Assembly: GCA_004554555.1 (NCBI GenBank)
Contig: SFLN01000024.1
Span: forward strand, 1-18,534
Length of the DNA: 18,534 nucleotides
Direction of reading: 5' to 3'
Origin: [Eubacterium] saphenum
GTDB taxonomy: Bacteria; Bacillota; Clostridia; Oscillospirales; Ruminococcaceae
This document shows, piece by piece, positions 1 through 7,151 of the stretch. Both the position numbers and the translations under genes were made by a program. Numbering within the stretch: position 1 is the stretch's first letter; each line of letters begins with the position of its first letter. The notes beneath the pieces were generated by a model. That model made no database searches, had not been told where the DNA came from, and saw only the letters and a list, made by a program, of their open reading frames with translations.

Positions 1-1796
1 ACGAAGCCGTCGCCGTTGAAATCGGCAACCGCGCTGTTTGTGAGCGTTTCCATTCCCAGAAATTGCTTGAGTATTGCGAGAGAGTCCTTGGCATTGATGA
101 TACCGTCGTTGTTGACGTCGCCGGGGCGGTCACTGTACTCGCAGAGCATAACCGCGTAAGTTCCCATAGCCGTTACATTCGGCAGAACAACCGTTCCGTT
201 CTCATCAAGCCTTGCGTTCTCCATAAAACACAGCACTCCGTCAATCTGCACATAGAGATTTGCGAACAGTCCCGCTTCTTTTTCTTCAAAATTAAACTCA
301 AGGCTTGTCGGGAGATTTGTGTCCGGCGTGAAAAAGTTAAGTCCGTAAGTGCCGCGAAGGGCGCTTGTGTCAATATCGGCAACCGTGAGATTAAAGATAT
401 TTGCGTCTTGTATAGAGGTGAGATTTGAGCCGTCGATTATCCAGCTGTAAGTATCGGTCATTGTGACTTTTATCCTGCGGTTTGCGGGAACAGGCGTATC
501 AAACGGGTTGATGAAAAGATACGCTCCTATGACATCTATACCTGAGCCGATAACGATATCGGTGATTTTCTCGTTGTAGTCTTTCCACGGAATGTCGCTT
601 GTTTTATAGCTGTACATTGCGCCCGTGCCGTCGATATCGAGCGTATAGGTTTCGCCGTCCTCGTTCTTGAGGAGAAGCCACGCTACGTTGTCGCCGCACA
701 TACCCGTCAGCTTGGGTTCTTCGGGATTGGGCTTATCCTTGGTGAGGTAATCCTCGGTTGAAACCGTGAGCAGCGAGCTGTCGTTTAACTCCATAGTAAA
801 ATCAGAGTAAGAATAGCTGATTTTGCCCGTTAAATATCCGGGTTTTTCGACAGTGAACGAGCATCCCTTTTCGTCTGCGGAGTCTGCGCCCTTCATAAAC
901 AGATAGTCGTCCGCGCCGATAGTTCCTTCATCGCAGTTTGTCACGTCAACGAGATAGTTCTTTCCGCCGAGGGTGACGATGTTCCACATATGATTTTCCG
1001 AACCGGTTTTATCGGTACAGTCACCCCAAGCCTGCGTACATTTGAAGCTGCTGTCGTTGAACGTTGAGAGGTCGCAGAGGTACTGAAACGCCTTTGCATA
1101 GCCCTCGCAGACAACATTTGTCGCAGGGTCGTTGTCGAACACATATACAAGCTGCCAAGGGTCTCCGAACGGAGTGTCGGGATTTTCCGCTGCCTCGTTG
1201 TCGTAGGAAACCAGCTCGCAGATTTTGTCCTTGTAAGCCTTCAGCTTGTCGTAGTCGCTCTTGTCCTTGTTTTCCTCAACGATAGCCTTTGCGTTTTCGG
1301 CAGCCTTTGCCGCCGCGGCGATTTTCTCGGGATTTGCGGTATATTCATTCTCGCCCATATATGCCTGCGCAAAAGGCAGCGAAAATGTAATTTCCGTGAC
1401 ATACTCTTTCCCGTCGATTATTTTGATTGTACAATCGGCATTAATGCTGTCTTCTTGTGTACAATCAAACCAGAACAGCTCGTAAGGGTATTCGTATATA
1501 ATTGCGTCAAGAATGTTTGATTCATTGAAAGCATCCGCGGCGTAGTCGTAGGGAACAGGCGTCGGGAGTTCAACCGTAAAAATTGAGCTTGTGCGCTTGC
1601 CCGCGGCGATTTCTTCAATTACCTCGCAATGCCTTTTGTAGAGCGTCTGAATAAACTCGGGCTGATTTGTCATATAGTCATCGCCTGTGCCCGCAAAAAC
1701 GGTTACGCCCGCCGAAATCTCCGCGACATAAGCCGAGCTCACCGTCATAACCGCCGACATTGCCGCCGAGAGCATTCTTTTGCGTGATTTTCTCAT
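1..1796 (-). CDS. Secreted transglutaminase-like protein with C-terminal dockerin (3' end beyond window)
   Basis: The frame is open from an ATG at 1796 to the left edge (598 codons visible). A basic N-terminus followed by a small/hydrophobic stretch (residues 1 to about 35) looks like a signal peptide. A transglutaminase/cysteine-protease fold is indicated by VCEGYAKAF with Cys230, NHMWN with His269 and LVDVTNCD with Asp284, in the order and spacing of a Cys-His-Asp triad. Residues about 360-445 resemble the segment preceding BspA-like leucine-rich repeats (GTGAMYSY, then ITDIVIGSGIDVIG). From about 559 a type I dockerin begins (GDVNNDGIINAKDSLAIL, then ADFNGDGF), with Asp/Asn-rich calcium loops; the second half is cut off. 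The dockerin suggests attachment to a cohesin scaffold outside the cell; the substrate is unknown. AAAGGAG lies just upstream of the ATG, under a consensus promoter at 1851-1879. It is divergent from the sulfur operon. Confidence 0.85.
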   Translation of the reverse strand, partial: MRKSRKRMLSAAMSAVMTVSSAYVAEISAGVTVFAGTGDDYMTNQPEFIQTLYKRHCEVIEEIAAGKRTSSIFTVELPTPVPYDYAADAFNESNILDAIIYEYPYELFWFDCTQEDSINADCTIKIIDGKEYVTEITFSLPFAQAYMGENEYTANPEKIAAAAKAAENAKAIVEENKDKSDYDKLKAYKDKICELVSYDNEAAENPDTPFGDPWQLVYVFDNDPATNVVCEGYAKAFQYLCDLSTFNDSSFKCTQAWGDCTDKTGSENHMWNIVTLGGKNYLVDVTNCDEGTIGADDYLFMKGADSADEKGCSFTVEKPGYLTGKISYSYSDFTMELNDSSLLTVSTEDYLTKDKPNPEEPKLTGMCGDNVAWLLLKNEDGETYTLDIDGTGAMYSYKTSDIPWKDYNEKITDIVIGSGIDVIGAYLFINPFDTPVPANRRIKVTMTDTYSWIIDGSNLTSIQDANIFNLTVADIDTSALRGTYGLNFFTPDTNLPTSLEFNFEEKEAGLFANLYVQIDGVLCFMENARLDENGTVVLPNVTAMGTYAVMLCEYSDRPGDVNNDGIINAKDSLAILKQFLGMETLTNSAVADFNGDGF

Positions 1797-1850
1797 ACTG
1801 TTCTCCTTTCTAAATTCTAAAATGCGCTTGCGTCCAAATTCGTACAATTC

Positions 1851-1879
1851 ATTATACCATAATTTCTGTTGTTTTTCAA
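1851..1879 (-). promoter_or_regulatory. Sigma-A-type promoter for the dockerin protein
   Basis: On the minus strand, TTGAAA (1874-1879) and a perfect TATAAT (1851-1856) are separated by 17 bases. They lie about 55 bases upstream of the ATG at 1796, with an AAAGGAG ribosome binding site between. No operator was recognised. Confidence 0.8.
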
Positions 1880-2170
1880 GACTGTTTTCTGCGAGAGCTT
1901 AATCTTGACTCGTGAATATTGTTAAATTTTGACCAAAAATAAAGAAAATTCTGTTACAATGTGCTGAAATTCTACTAAACCTATTGGCAAAGTAGAATAA
2001 TAGGTGTATTATGTGATTATAAACCGACAAGTTCACTAGGTGAACATCAACTTGCCGATAGCCTCCATCATTTTCATCACACTGTACAGCGGCAAGCCCA
2101 CATTCTTGCCGTTGTACAAACTCTTTATCGGAAAAGCGATTATTTTGAAAGGTAAAATAAAATGAAAAAT
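1880..2170. other. Gene-free intergenic region with several inverted repeats
   Basis: I see no convincing gene here. The stretch is AT-rich on the left and holds several perfect or near-perfect inverted repeats. These are 1969-1976 with 1991-1998 (8 bp), CCTATT/AATAGG overlapping it (1980-1985 with 1999-2004), GTTCAC/GTGAAC at 2032-2046, and a 14-bp hairpin at 2083-2118. A possible plus-strand promoter is TTGACC (1929-1934) and TACAAT (1955-1960), but the 20-base spacer is long. The region may be the 5' part of a long cysK leader, a small RNA, or the remains of a lost element. Confidence 0.5.
2083..2118. repeat. 14-bp inverted repeat (hairpin)
   Basis: The arms TGTACAGCGGCAAG (2083-2096) and CTTGCCGTTGTACA (2105-2118) pair over 14 bp with one G-U and an 8-base loop. 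No T-run follows in either direction, so it is not an ordinary intrinsic terminator. It could be part of a structured RNA ahead of cysK, or one end of a lost element. Confidence 0.6.
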
Positions 2171-2299
2171 AAGCTTTGTTGTATGTGAAAGTAAAAAGTG
2201 AAAACGGAATTTTTCGTTTTCGCTTGCTTTGCTTTGCCGCATACAACAGCTTGAAATGTATATTAAAGCTGTTTCATCTTGCATTGGAACAGCTTTTTT
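2171..2299 (+). promoter_or_regulatory. Attenuator-like leader of the cysK/encapsulin operon
   Basis: Arm A (2171-2187) pairs with arm B (2238-2252) over 15 bp with a 2-base bulge. That stem encloses a second hairpin, 2196-2206 with 2215-2225. Arm C (2266-2275) and arm D (2286-2295) form the terminator stem. Part of B, AACAGCTT (2245-2252), is perfectly complementary to part of C, AAGCTGTT (2266-2273). A:B plus C:D and B:C are therefore mutually exclusive, as in a transcription attenuator. I find no T-box core or SAM-riboswitch signature. The ligand or trigger is unknown; control by sulfur or cysteine status is an inference from the genes downstream. Confidence 0.55.
2266..2299 (+). terminator. 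Intrinsic terminator inside the cysK leader
   Basis: A 10-bp stem (2266-2275 with 2286-2295, one T-G pair), a 10-base loop and a run of six T (2294-2299) lie only 27 bases before the cysK ATG. That position makes sense for an attenuator controlling cysK rather than the end of an upstream gene, since the upstream gene is divergent. Confidence 0.7.
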
Positions 2300-2325
2300 C
2301 ATTAATTCAGCAAAGGAGGCGCGTT

Positions 2326-3219
2326 ATGACAATTCTTGATTTGATAGGAAACACGCCCCTGCTGGAGCTGGAGCCGGACGGGCTGAAAAAGGGCGTGAAG
2401 CTCCTCGGGAAAGCCGAGTTTTTGAATGTCGGCGGCTCGGTTAAGGACAGGGCGGCGCGGGCGATGCTGCTGAAAGGTATCGAAAGCGGGCTGCTCACGA
2501 AATCCAAAACCATAATTGACGCGACAAGCGGCAACACGGGCATTTCTTACGCGATGATAGGCGCGGCGCTTGGGTATAAGGTGAAGCTCTGCGTTCCCGC
2601 GAACGTTTCTCCCGAGCGGCGGCATTTTATGAGAGCATACGGCGCGGATATTGTCGAAACGTCTGCTCTCGAGGGAATTGACGGCGCATACAGCGAGGTT
2701 CGGCGGATTATCGAAAACGCGCCCGATGAGTACTTTTACCCCGACCAGTACAGCAACGATGAAAACTGGCTTGCCCACTACAACGGCACGGGCAGGGAAA
2801 TCCTCTCGCAGACGGGCGGTCACGTCACGCATTTTGTTGCGGGAACGGGCACTGCGGGGACATTTACGGGCTGCGTGAAGCGGCTCAAGGAGTACAACAG
2901 CGCGATAAAGGCGGTGATGATGCGCCCCGATTCTCCTTTCCACGGAATCGAGGGTATCAAGCACCCGTCCGCGCACGTTAAATCGAGCTTTTTCGATGAA
3001 ACGCTTGCCGATGAAACGGTTGAAATCACCACGGAGCAGGCGTATGAGATGACCAAAACGCTTGCCCGAAAGCACGGAATTTTCGTTGGGATAAACTCGG
3101 GCGCAAACGTTTCGGCGGCGCTTAAAACTGCGGAAAATGCACCCGCCGGCTCGGTGATTGTCACGATTTTATGCGACGGCGGCGGGCGTTATCTTTCAAA
3201 TCCGCTGTGGGAGGTGTAG
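2326..3219 (+). CDS. cysK: Cysteine synthase (O-acetylserine sulfhydrylase family)
   Basis: This 297-residue fold-type II PLP enzyme joins O-acetylserine and a sulfur donor to make cysteine in the cytoplasm. Visible motifs are IGNTPLLEL at the N-terminus, NVGGSVKDRAA with the PLP lysine at Lys40, the substrate loop TSGNTG (67-72), a glycine-rich phosphate loop GTGTAGT and a C-terminal SGANVSAAL. The ATG at 2326 is chosen because AAAGGAGG sits 6 bases upstream; longer readings into the leader have no such site. It is the first gene of the sulfur operon. The next gene starts 2 bases after its stop and begins with a Mec-like fragment, which recalls the mycobacterial CysM system that uses a protein-thiocarboxylate sulfur donor. 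Whether this enzyme uses free sulfide (CysK) or a carrier (CysM) cannot be read from the sequence. Confidence 0.9.
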   Translation: MTILDLIGNTPLLELEPDGLKKGVKLLGKAEFLNVGGSVKDRAARAMLLKGIESGLLTKSKTIIDATSGNTGISYAMIGAALGYKVKLCVPANVSPERRHFMRAYGADIVETSALEGIDGAYSEVRRIIENAPDEYFYPDQYSNDENWLAHYNGTGREILSQTGGHVTHFVAGTGTAGTFTGCVKRLKEYNSAIKAVMMRPDSPFHGIEGIKHPSAHVKSSFFDETLADETVEITTEQAYEMTKTLARKHGIFVGINSGANVSAALKTAENAPAGSVIVTILCDGGGRYLSNPLWEV

Positions 3220-3221
3220 CG

Positions 3222-4487
3222 ATGATTGCCCTCACCAAAGAAGTTTTAGTGAGAATTTCGGCAGACGGCGCGGCTTGTTATCCGGAGGAATGCTGCGGTA
3301 TCATTTTCGGGACAATTGCCGAAAACGGCGATAAAACCGCGCTTTTTGCCGAGCCTGTTGAAAACGGCTTTGACGCGCGTGAGAAATATCACCGCTTTGA
3401 GATACCCCCCGAAATTATGCTGAAAGCGGCAAGCGTTCTTATCGTGGGAATGGGCGGTCTTGGCGCACCGCTTGCGCAGTATCTCGCCGCGGCGGGTGTG
3501 GGAAGGCTTGGGCTTATCGACTTTGACGAGGTTGACGAAACGAATTTGCAGCGGCAGGTTATCCGCGGCACGCGCGATATCGGCAGACCAAAGGTTGCCT
3601 CGGCGAAGGACAGCATAAAGCAGATAAACCCGCTTGTTAAAGTGGAAACGTACAATTTTATGCTCACGGCGGAAAACTCGCTTGATATAATCGCGGAGTA
3701 CGATGTTGTAGCGGACGCTTCGGACAATTATCAGTGCCGCTACCTTGTGAATGACGCGTGCGTGCTTCTCGGGAAGCCGGACGTTTTCGGCGCGATGTAC
3801 CAGTTTGAGGGGCAGACCTCGGTTTACTACGCGAAAGAGGGACCTTGCTATCGCTGTATGTACCCCGCTCCACCGCCTGCCGGTCTTGTACCGTCTTGTG
3901 CAACGGGCGGAGTTATGGGCGTGCTCCCCGGCATTATCGGCACGATACAGGCAAACGAGGTTATCAAGCTGATTGTCGGCGGCGGAGAAACGCTTGTCGG
4001 ACGACTGCTGAACTTTGACGCTTGGAAAATGCGTTTTCGCAAGCTGAAAATTCACAAAGACCCGAATTGCCCGATTTGCGGACAAAATCCGACTATCACA
4101 AAGCTCGAGGAGTACGATTACGCGGATTTCTGCGGAATTAAGAAGCAGGAGGAAGAGGAAGCTCCTGTTGAAGCGATTGAGGCAAAGGAGCTGAAGCGGC
4201 GGCTTGACGCGGGCGAGAGGATAACGATAATTGACGTGAGAGAGCCGCACGAGCGCGCGATAACCAAGTTTCTTGACGCAAAGGCAATCCCCATCGGACA
4301 GCTTGACCGCAGGCAAAACGAACTTGACCCGAGCGTTGACACGGTGTTTGTGTGCAAGGAGGGAAAGCGCAGTATTCTCGCGGTGAACACGCTCCGCGAA
4401 GCGGGTTACAAGGGAAGAATGTTCAATTTAAAGGACGGCATAAATTCGTGGGCAAGAGAGGTTGACCCGTCTATGCCGCAATACTGA
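3222..4487 (+). CDS. Hybrid protein: Mec/JAMM N-terminal fragment + MoeB/ThiF E1-like domain + rhodanese
   Basis: The frame is 421 residues, with ATG 3222 behind GGGAGGTG. Residues 1 to about 66 match the start of a Mec-type JAMM peptidase (ALTKEVL, YPEECCGIIFG, YHRFEIPPE), but the HxHP...SxxD zinc motif never appears. At about residue 67-70 the sequence changes abruptly into a MoeB/ThiF adenylation domain. That domain has VGMGGLGAPLAQYLAAAGVG, NLQRQV, DASDN, zinc pairs Cys209/Cys212 and Cys283/Cys286, and the PSCATGG cysteine at 226. The usual MoeB N-terminus (the RYSRHI region) is missing. Residues about 315-421 are a rhodanese with active-site CKEGKRS (Cys378). Intact relatives activate a sulfur-carrier C-terminus with ATP and load sulfur; none is encoded here. 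The best reading is an in-frame deletion that removed the end of mec, probably a ThiS/CysO gene, and the start of moeB. Activity is doubtful. Confidence 0.8.
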   Translation: MIALTKEVLVRISADGAACYPEECCGIIFGTIAENGDKTALFAEPVENGFDAREKYHRFEIPPEIMLKAASVLIVGMGGLGAPLAQYLAAAGVGRLGLIDFDEVDETNLQRQVIRGTRDIGRPKVASAKDSIKQINPLVKVETYNFMLTAENSLDIIAEYDVVADASDNYQCRYLVNDACVLLGKPDVFGAMYQFEGQTSVYYAKEGPCYRCMYPAPPPAGLVPSCATGGVMGVLPGIIGTIQANEVIKLIVGGGETLVGRLLNFDAWKMRFRKLKIHKDPNCPICGQNPTITKLEEYDYADFCGIKKQEEEEAPVEAIEAKELKRRLDAGERITIIDVREPHERAITKFLDAKAIPIGQLDRRQNELDPSVDTVFVCKEGKRSILAVNTLREAGYKGRMFNLKDGINSWAREVDPSMPQY

Positions 4488-4537
4488 TTATCAAGCAAAC
4501 GCTTTTTAATAAAATAAATATTTTGGAGGAAACAATC

Positions 4538-5479
4538 ATGGCAGGAGAAAAAATCAATGCACTCGGCGCAAAGGCGGCGTATAACCTTGCGGACGTCACC
4601 AAAACCAAGCCGCAGTACGGTGCGCTTACACCCAAGTGGATAACAAAGCTTCTTGAATTCAAGGGACTTGAGTCGGGCATTTACCGCGTAAACAGAGTTA
4701 AAGAGGGCGACACGCCGCTCGATGTTTTGTGCAGCGCGACAAAGAAATCGGATATCGTGCCGCAGGGTTTTGTTGAATACGAGGAGCAGCTCCGCGAGTA
4801 CCGTCTGAACTCAATCTCAACCATCATCAACATCAACACGCAGATTGAGGACGTTTACAGCTCGCCCTACGACCAGGCAAAGGAGCAGCTCAACCTCGCA
4901 ATCGAGAGTCTTCGCGAGCGTCAGGAGAGCCAGCTTATCAATAACGATGATTACGGCTTGCTCAAAAATATCGCGGATTCTCAGCGTATTCAGACGAGAA
5001 ACGGCGCGCCGACACCCGATGACCTTGACGAGCTTATCACAAAGGTCTGGAAAGAGCCGTCCTTCTTCCTCGCGCACCCGAGAGCGATTGCCGCATTTGA
5101 AAGAGAGTGCACGAAGCGCGGTGTGCCGCCCGTTACCGCAAATATCGCAGGCGGAAACTTTATCCTTTGGAGAGGAATTCCGATTGTCCCGACCGACAAG
5201 CTGCTTGTTGACGGGCTGAAAAATCCCAAGAGCAAGAGCGGAAAAACCAACATTCTTCTTATCCGTACAGGCGAGGCAAAGCGCGGCGTAATCGGCTTGT
5301 ATCAGGCAAATCTGAAGAACGAACAGTCGAGAGGTCTGTCAGTAAGATACAGAGGAATTGACGACAAGGGAGTAGCTTCCTACCTGCTCAGCCTTTACTG
5401 CTCGGCGGCTATCCTTTCGGACGACGCTATTGCAGTTTTGGAGGACGTTGAAGTAGGTGAATACTATGACTACGATTGA
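4538..5479 (+). CDS. srpI: Family 2A encapsulin shell protein (SrpI-like)
   Basis: This 313-residue protein matches what I remember of the cyanobacterial SrpI encapsulin along its whole length. Shared stretches include NRVKEGDTP, QLNLAIESLRERQESQLINN, GAPTPDDLDELITKVWKEPSFFLAHPRAIAAFERECTKRGVPP, and the C-terminal GLSVRYRGI, ASYLLSLYCSAA and VLEDVEVG. Family 2A encapsulins have the HK97 phage-capsid fold and self-assemble into hollow protein shells that hold a cysteine desulfurase. The ATG at 4538 is preceded by GGAGGA 7 bases upstream. It starts 50 bases after the hybrid gene, with no convincing promoter between. Its last 14 bases overlap the desulfurase gene, so shell and cargo are probably translationally coupled. 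It looks intact, unlike its neighbours. Confidence 0.93.
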   Translation: MAGEKINALGAKAAYNLADVTKTKPQYGALTPKWITKLLEFKGLESGIYRVNRVKEGDTPLDVLCSATKKSDIVPQGFVEYEEQLREYRLNSISTIININTQIEDVYSSPYDQAKEQLNLAIESLRERQESQLINNDDYGLLKNIADSQRIQTRNGAPTPDDLDELITKVWKEPSFFLAHPRAIAAFERECTKRGVPPVTANIAGGNFILWRGIPIVPTDKLLVDGLKNPKSKSGKTNILLIRTGEAKRGVIGLYQANLKNEQSRGLSVRYRGIDDKGVASYLLSLYCSAAILSDDAIAVLEDVEVGEYYDYD

Positions 5480-7151
5480 CAGACTGCCCTCGGAAAGCGA
5501 GCTTGAGGCGCTGGCAAACGGCTTGTTCCCCGAGTACAACACCGCTGAGTGCGCAGACGGAATCGAAAAGCTCGTCACGCAGGGCGACACGGCGGTTATC
5601 GAAAGAGCGCTGCAAAAGTCCGAGAACCTGTTAAATCGCGAAGCCGTGCCGTTTCAAAGCGAAATCAACCGTCTTGACGGTTACGCGAGAATAGCCGAGG
5701 AAGCGTTAAGCGAGGCTTCACCCGTTACCGCGGACGAATTTTACCCCGAAACATCTCCGCTTGACGGATTTGCTCCCGTGGGAAATCTGAACACGGCGAC
5801 GCTCCCGTTCACCGAGATAACCTCAGCCGCGCAGCTTTCCGAACACGACATCAACCGCCCGAAATACACTCTTGACGAAAAGGATTTTGAGCCGGTTGTA
5901 TCGGAGCTTGACGGTTTCGGGATTTACCGCGCGGAAAAAACTCCCGAGCCGCAGAAATCCGCGGGTTATTCGCCGGTTGTGGTATCTCAGGCGCAGAGCA
6001 ATCCCGCTCCGAGAGCGCAGACAGGTTCTGCTAAAAGCAATAATTTCCGACAGAGCCACAACAATTCGATTATCATCGGCACAAAAACGCTCGAGCAAAT
6101 CCGCAGCGATTTCCCGATTCTCGCCGAGAAGATAAACGGACACGATTTGGTTTGGCTGGACAACGGCGCGACAACTCAGCGCCCGCAGCAGGTTATCGAC
6201 CGCCTTTCGCAGTACTACGCGCACGAAAACTCGAATGTACATAGAGGCGCGCACACTCTCGCCGCGCGTTCAACCGACGCTTACGAAGGCGCACGGCAGA
6301 CGGTTGCGGACTTTATCGGAGCGCCCGACAAGAACAACATTGTGTTCGTGAGAGGCACGACAGAGGCGATAAATCTTGTGGCAAACGCCTATGTGAAGCA
6401 GTATCTTCACGAGGGCGACGAGATTATCCTCACGCTTCTCGAGCACCACGCGAATATTGTCCCGTGGCAGCTTATCGCGCAGGAAACGGGTGCGGTGATA
6501 AAGGTTGCGCCCGTGGATAAATCGGGGCAGATTATACTTTCGGAGTATGAAAAGCTGTTTACAAAGCGCACGAAATTCGTTTCGGCAACGCACGTTTCAA
6601 ACGTTCTCGGCACGATTACACCGGTCGCGGAGCTGATTTCCATCGCCCACGCGCACGGCGTGAGAATACTGATAGACGGCGCGCAGTCCGTGGCGCATAT
6701 TCCCGTGAACGTGGCGGCACTTGACGCGGACTTTTTCGTGTTCTCGGGACACAAGATTTTCGCACCGACGGGAATTGGCGTTGTGTACGGCAAAAAGGAG
6801 CTTCTCGAGGCCGCAAAGCCTTATCAGGGCGGCAAAACCGTCCGCGGGTTATCAAACGGAGGCACATTATGCACAGACTTGAAACCGAGGTCAACAAACT
6901 CACGGAGGATATTCTCTCCGACTATGAGCAGGGCGGGATATCGACAATATCCACACCTTCGACCACCCGAACAAAGAGGTTATAATCGAGATTGTGGACA
7001 AGCTGCGGAATATTATTTTCCCGGGCTATTTCAAAAACGGCACTTATCGGATTTACACCGTGCGCAACAATATGACAATGCTTTTAGAGGACGTTTTGTA
7101 CAACCTCATCAAGCAGATTTCGATTGTGCTGAGATACGTTCCCGAGTATGA
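5466..7151 (+). CDS. sufS: Cysteine desulfurase with encapsulin cargo domain, C-terminally truncated
   Basis: The frame is 561 residues from ATG 5466 (AGGTGA upstream), overlapping the encapsulin gene. Residues 1 to about 211 are a Pro/Ser/Ala-rich, probably disordered domain of the kind that directs Family 2A cargo into the shell. It holds three LDG[Y/F] motifs, at 70, 99 and 148. A SufS-type, PLP-dependent desulfurase begins near 212 (IRSDFPIL, WLDNGATTQRP, THVSNVLGT, DGAQSVAH) and includes the PLP lysine in SGHKIF (Lys430). Homology stops near 457 (PYQGGKTV, about base 6838). From there the frame runs out of register through the start of cysE to 7151, giving unrelated sequence. Roughly 160 residues are missing, including the loop with the catalytic cysteine. 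The product should be targeted to the shell but is not expected to be an active desulfurase. A real deletion or an assembly error could both explain it. Confidence 0.85.
   Translation: MTTIDRLPSESELEALANGLFPEYNTAECADGIEKLVTQGDTAVIERALQKSENLLNREAVPFQSEINRLDGYARIAEEALSEASPVTADEFYPETSPLDGFAPVGNLNTATLPFTEITSAAQLSEHDINRPKYTLDEKDFEPVVSELDGFGIYRAEKTPEPQKSAGYSPVVVSQAQSNPAPRAQTGSAKSNNFRQSHNNSIIIGTKTLEQIRSDFPILAEKINGHDLVWLDNGATTQRPQQVIDRLSQYYAHENSNVHRGAHTLAARSTDAYEGARQTVADFIGAPDKNNIVFVRGTTEAINLVANAYVKQYLHEGDEIILTLLEHHANIVPWQLIAQETGAVIKVAPVDKSGQIILSEYEKLFTKRTKFVSATHVSNVLGTITPVAELISIAHAHGVRILIDGAQSVAHIPVNVAALDADFFVFSGHKIFAPTGIGVVYGKKELLEAAKPYQGGKTVRGLSNGGTLCTDLKPRSTNSRRIFSPTMSRAGYRQYPHLRPPEQRGYNRDCGQAAEYYFPGLFQKRHLSDLHRAQQYDNAFRGRFVQPHQADFDCAEIRSRV
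6869..6993 (+). pseudogene. cysE: Frameshifted 5' end of cysE
   Basis: An ATG at 6869 sits 9 bases after GGAGG (6855-6859) and reads MHRLETEVNKLTEDILSDYEQG, the expected start of an EpsC-like serine acetyltransferase. After this the frame is lost. One base added within or near the G-runs at 6931-6937 would restore DIDNIHTFDHPNKEVIIEIVDKL, which continues into the following frame. Either the gene is broken by a one-base deletion, or a homopolymer was miscounted in sequencing. Confidence 0.75.

Noticed and set aside
2171..2299. T-box or SAM riboswitch before the cysteine synthase gene
   Set aside because: Expected for cysteine genes in Firmicutes, but I find no T-box consensus before the terminator and no SAM-riboswitch conserved core.
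2036..2302. Minus-strand frame of 88 codons over the cysK leader, and an overlapping one at 1899-2246
   Set aside because: No ribosome binding site and unusual low-complexity composition (rich in Phe, Ile and Lys). It overlaps strong RNA hairpins and no family was recognised. A remnant gene cannot be excluded but is not supported.
3246..4316. Long minus-strand frame opposite the Mec-MoeB-rhodanese gene
   Set aside because: The plus strand encodes recognisable E1-like and rhodanese motifs over the same bases. The minus frame shows only Arg/Leu-rich shadow sequence.
6838..7151. Novel C-terminal domain of the desulfurase
   Set aside because: The sequence is the start of cysE read in the wrong frame, so the last hundred residues are not a real domain.
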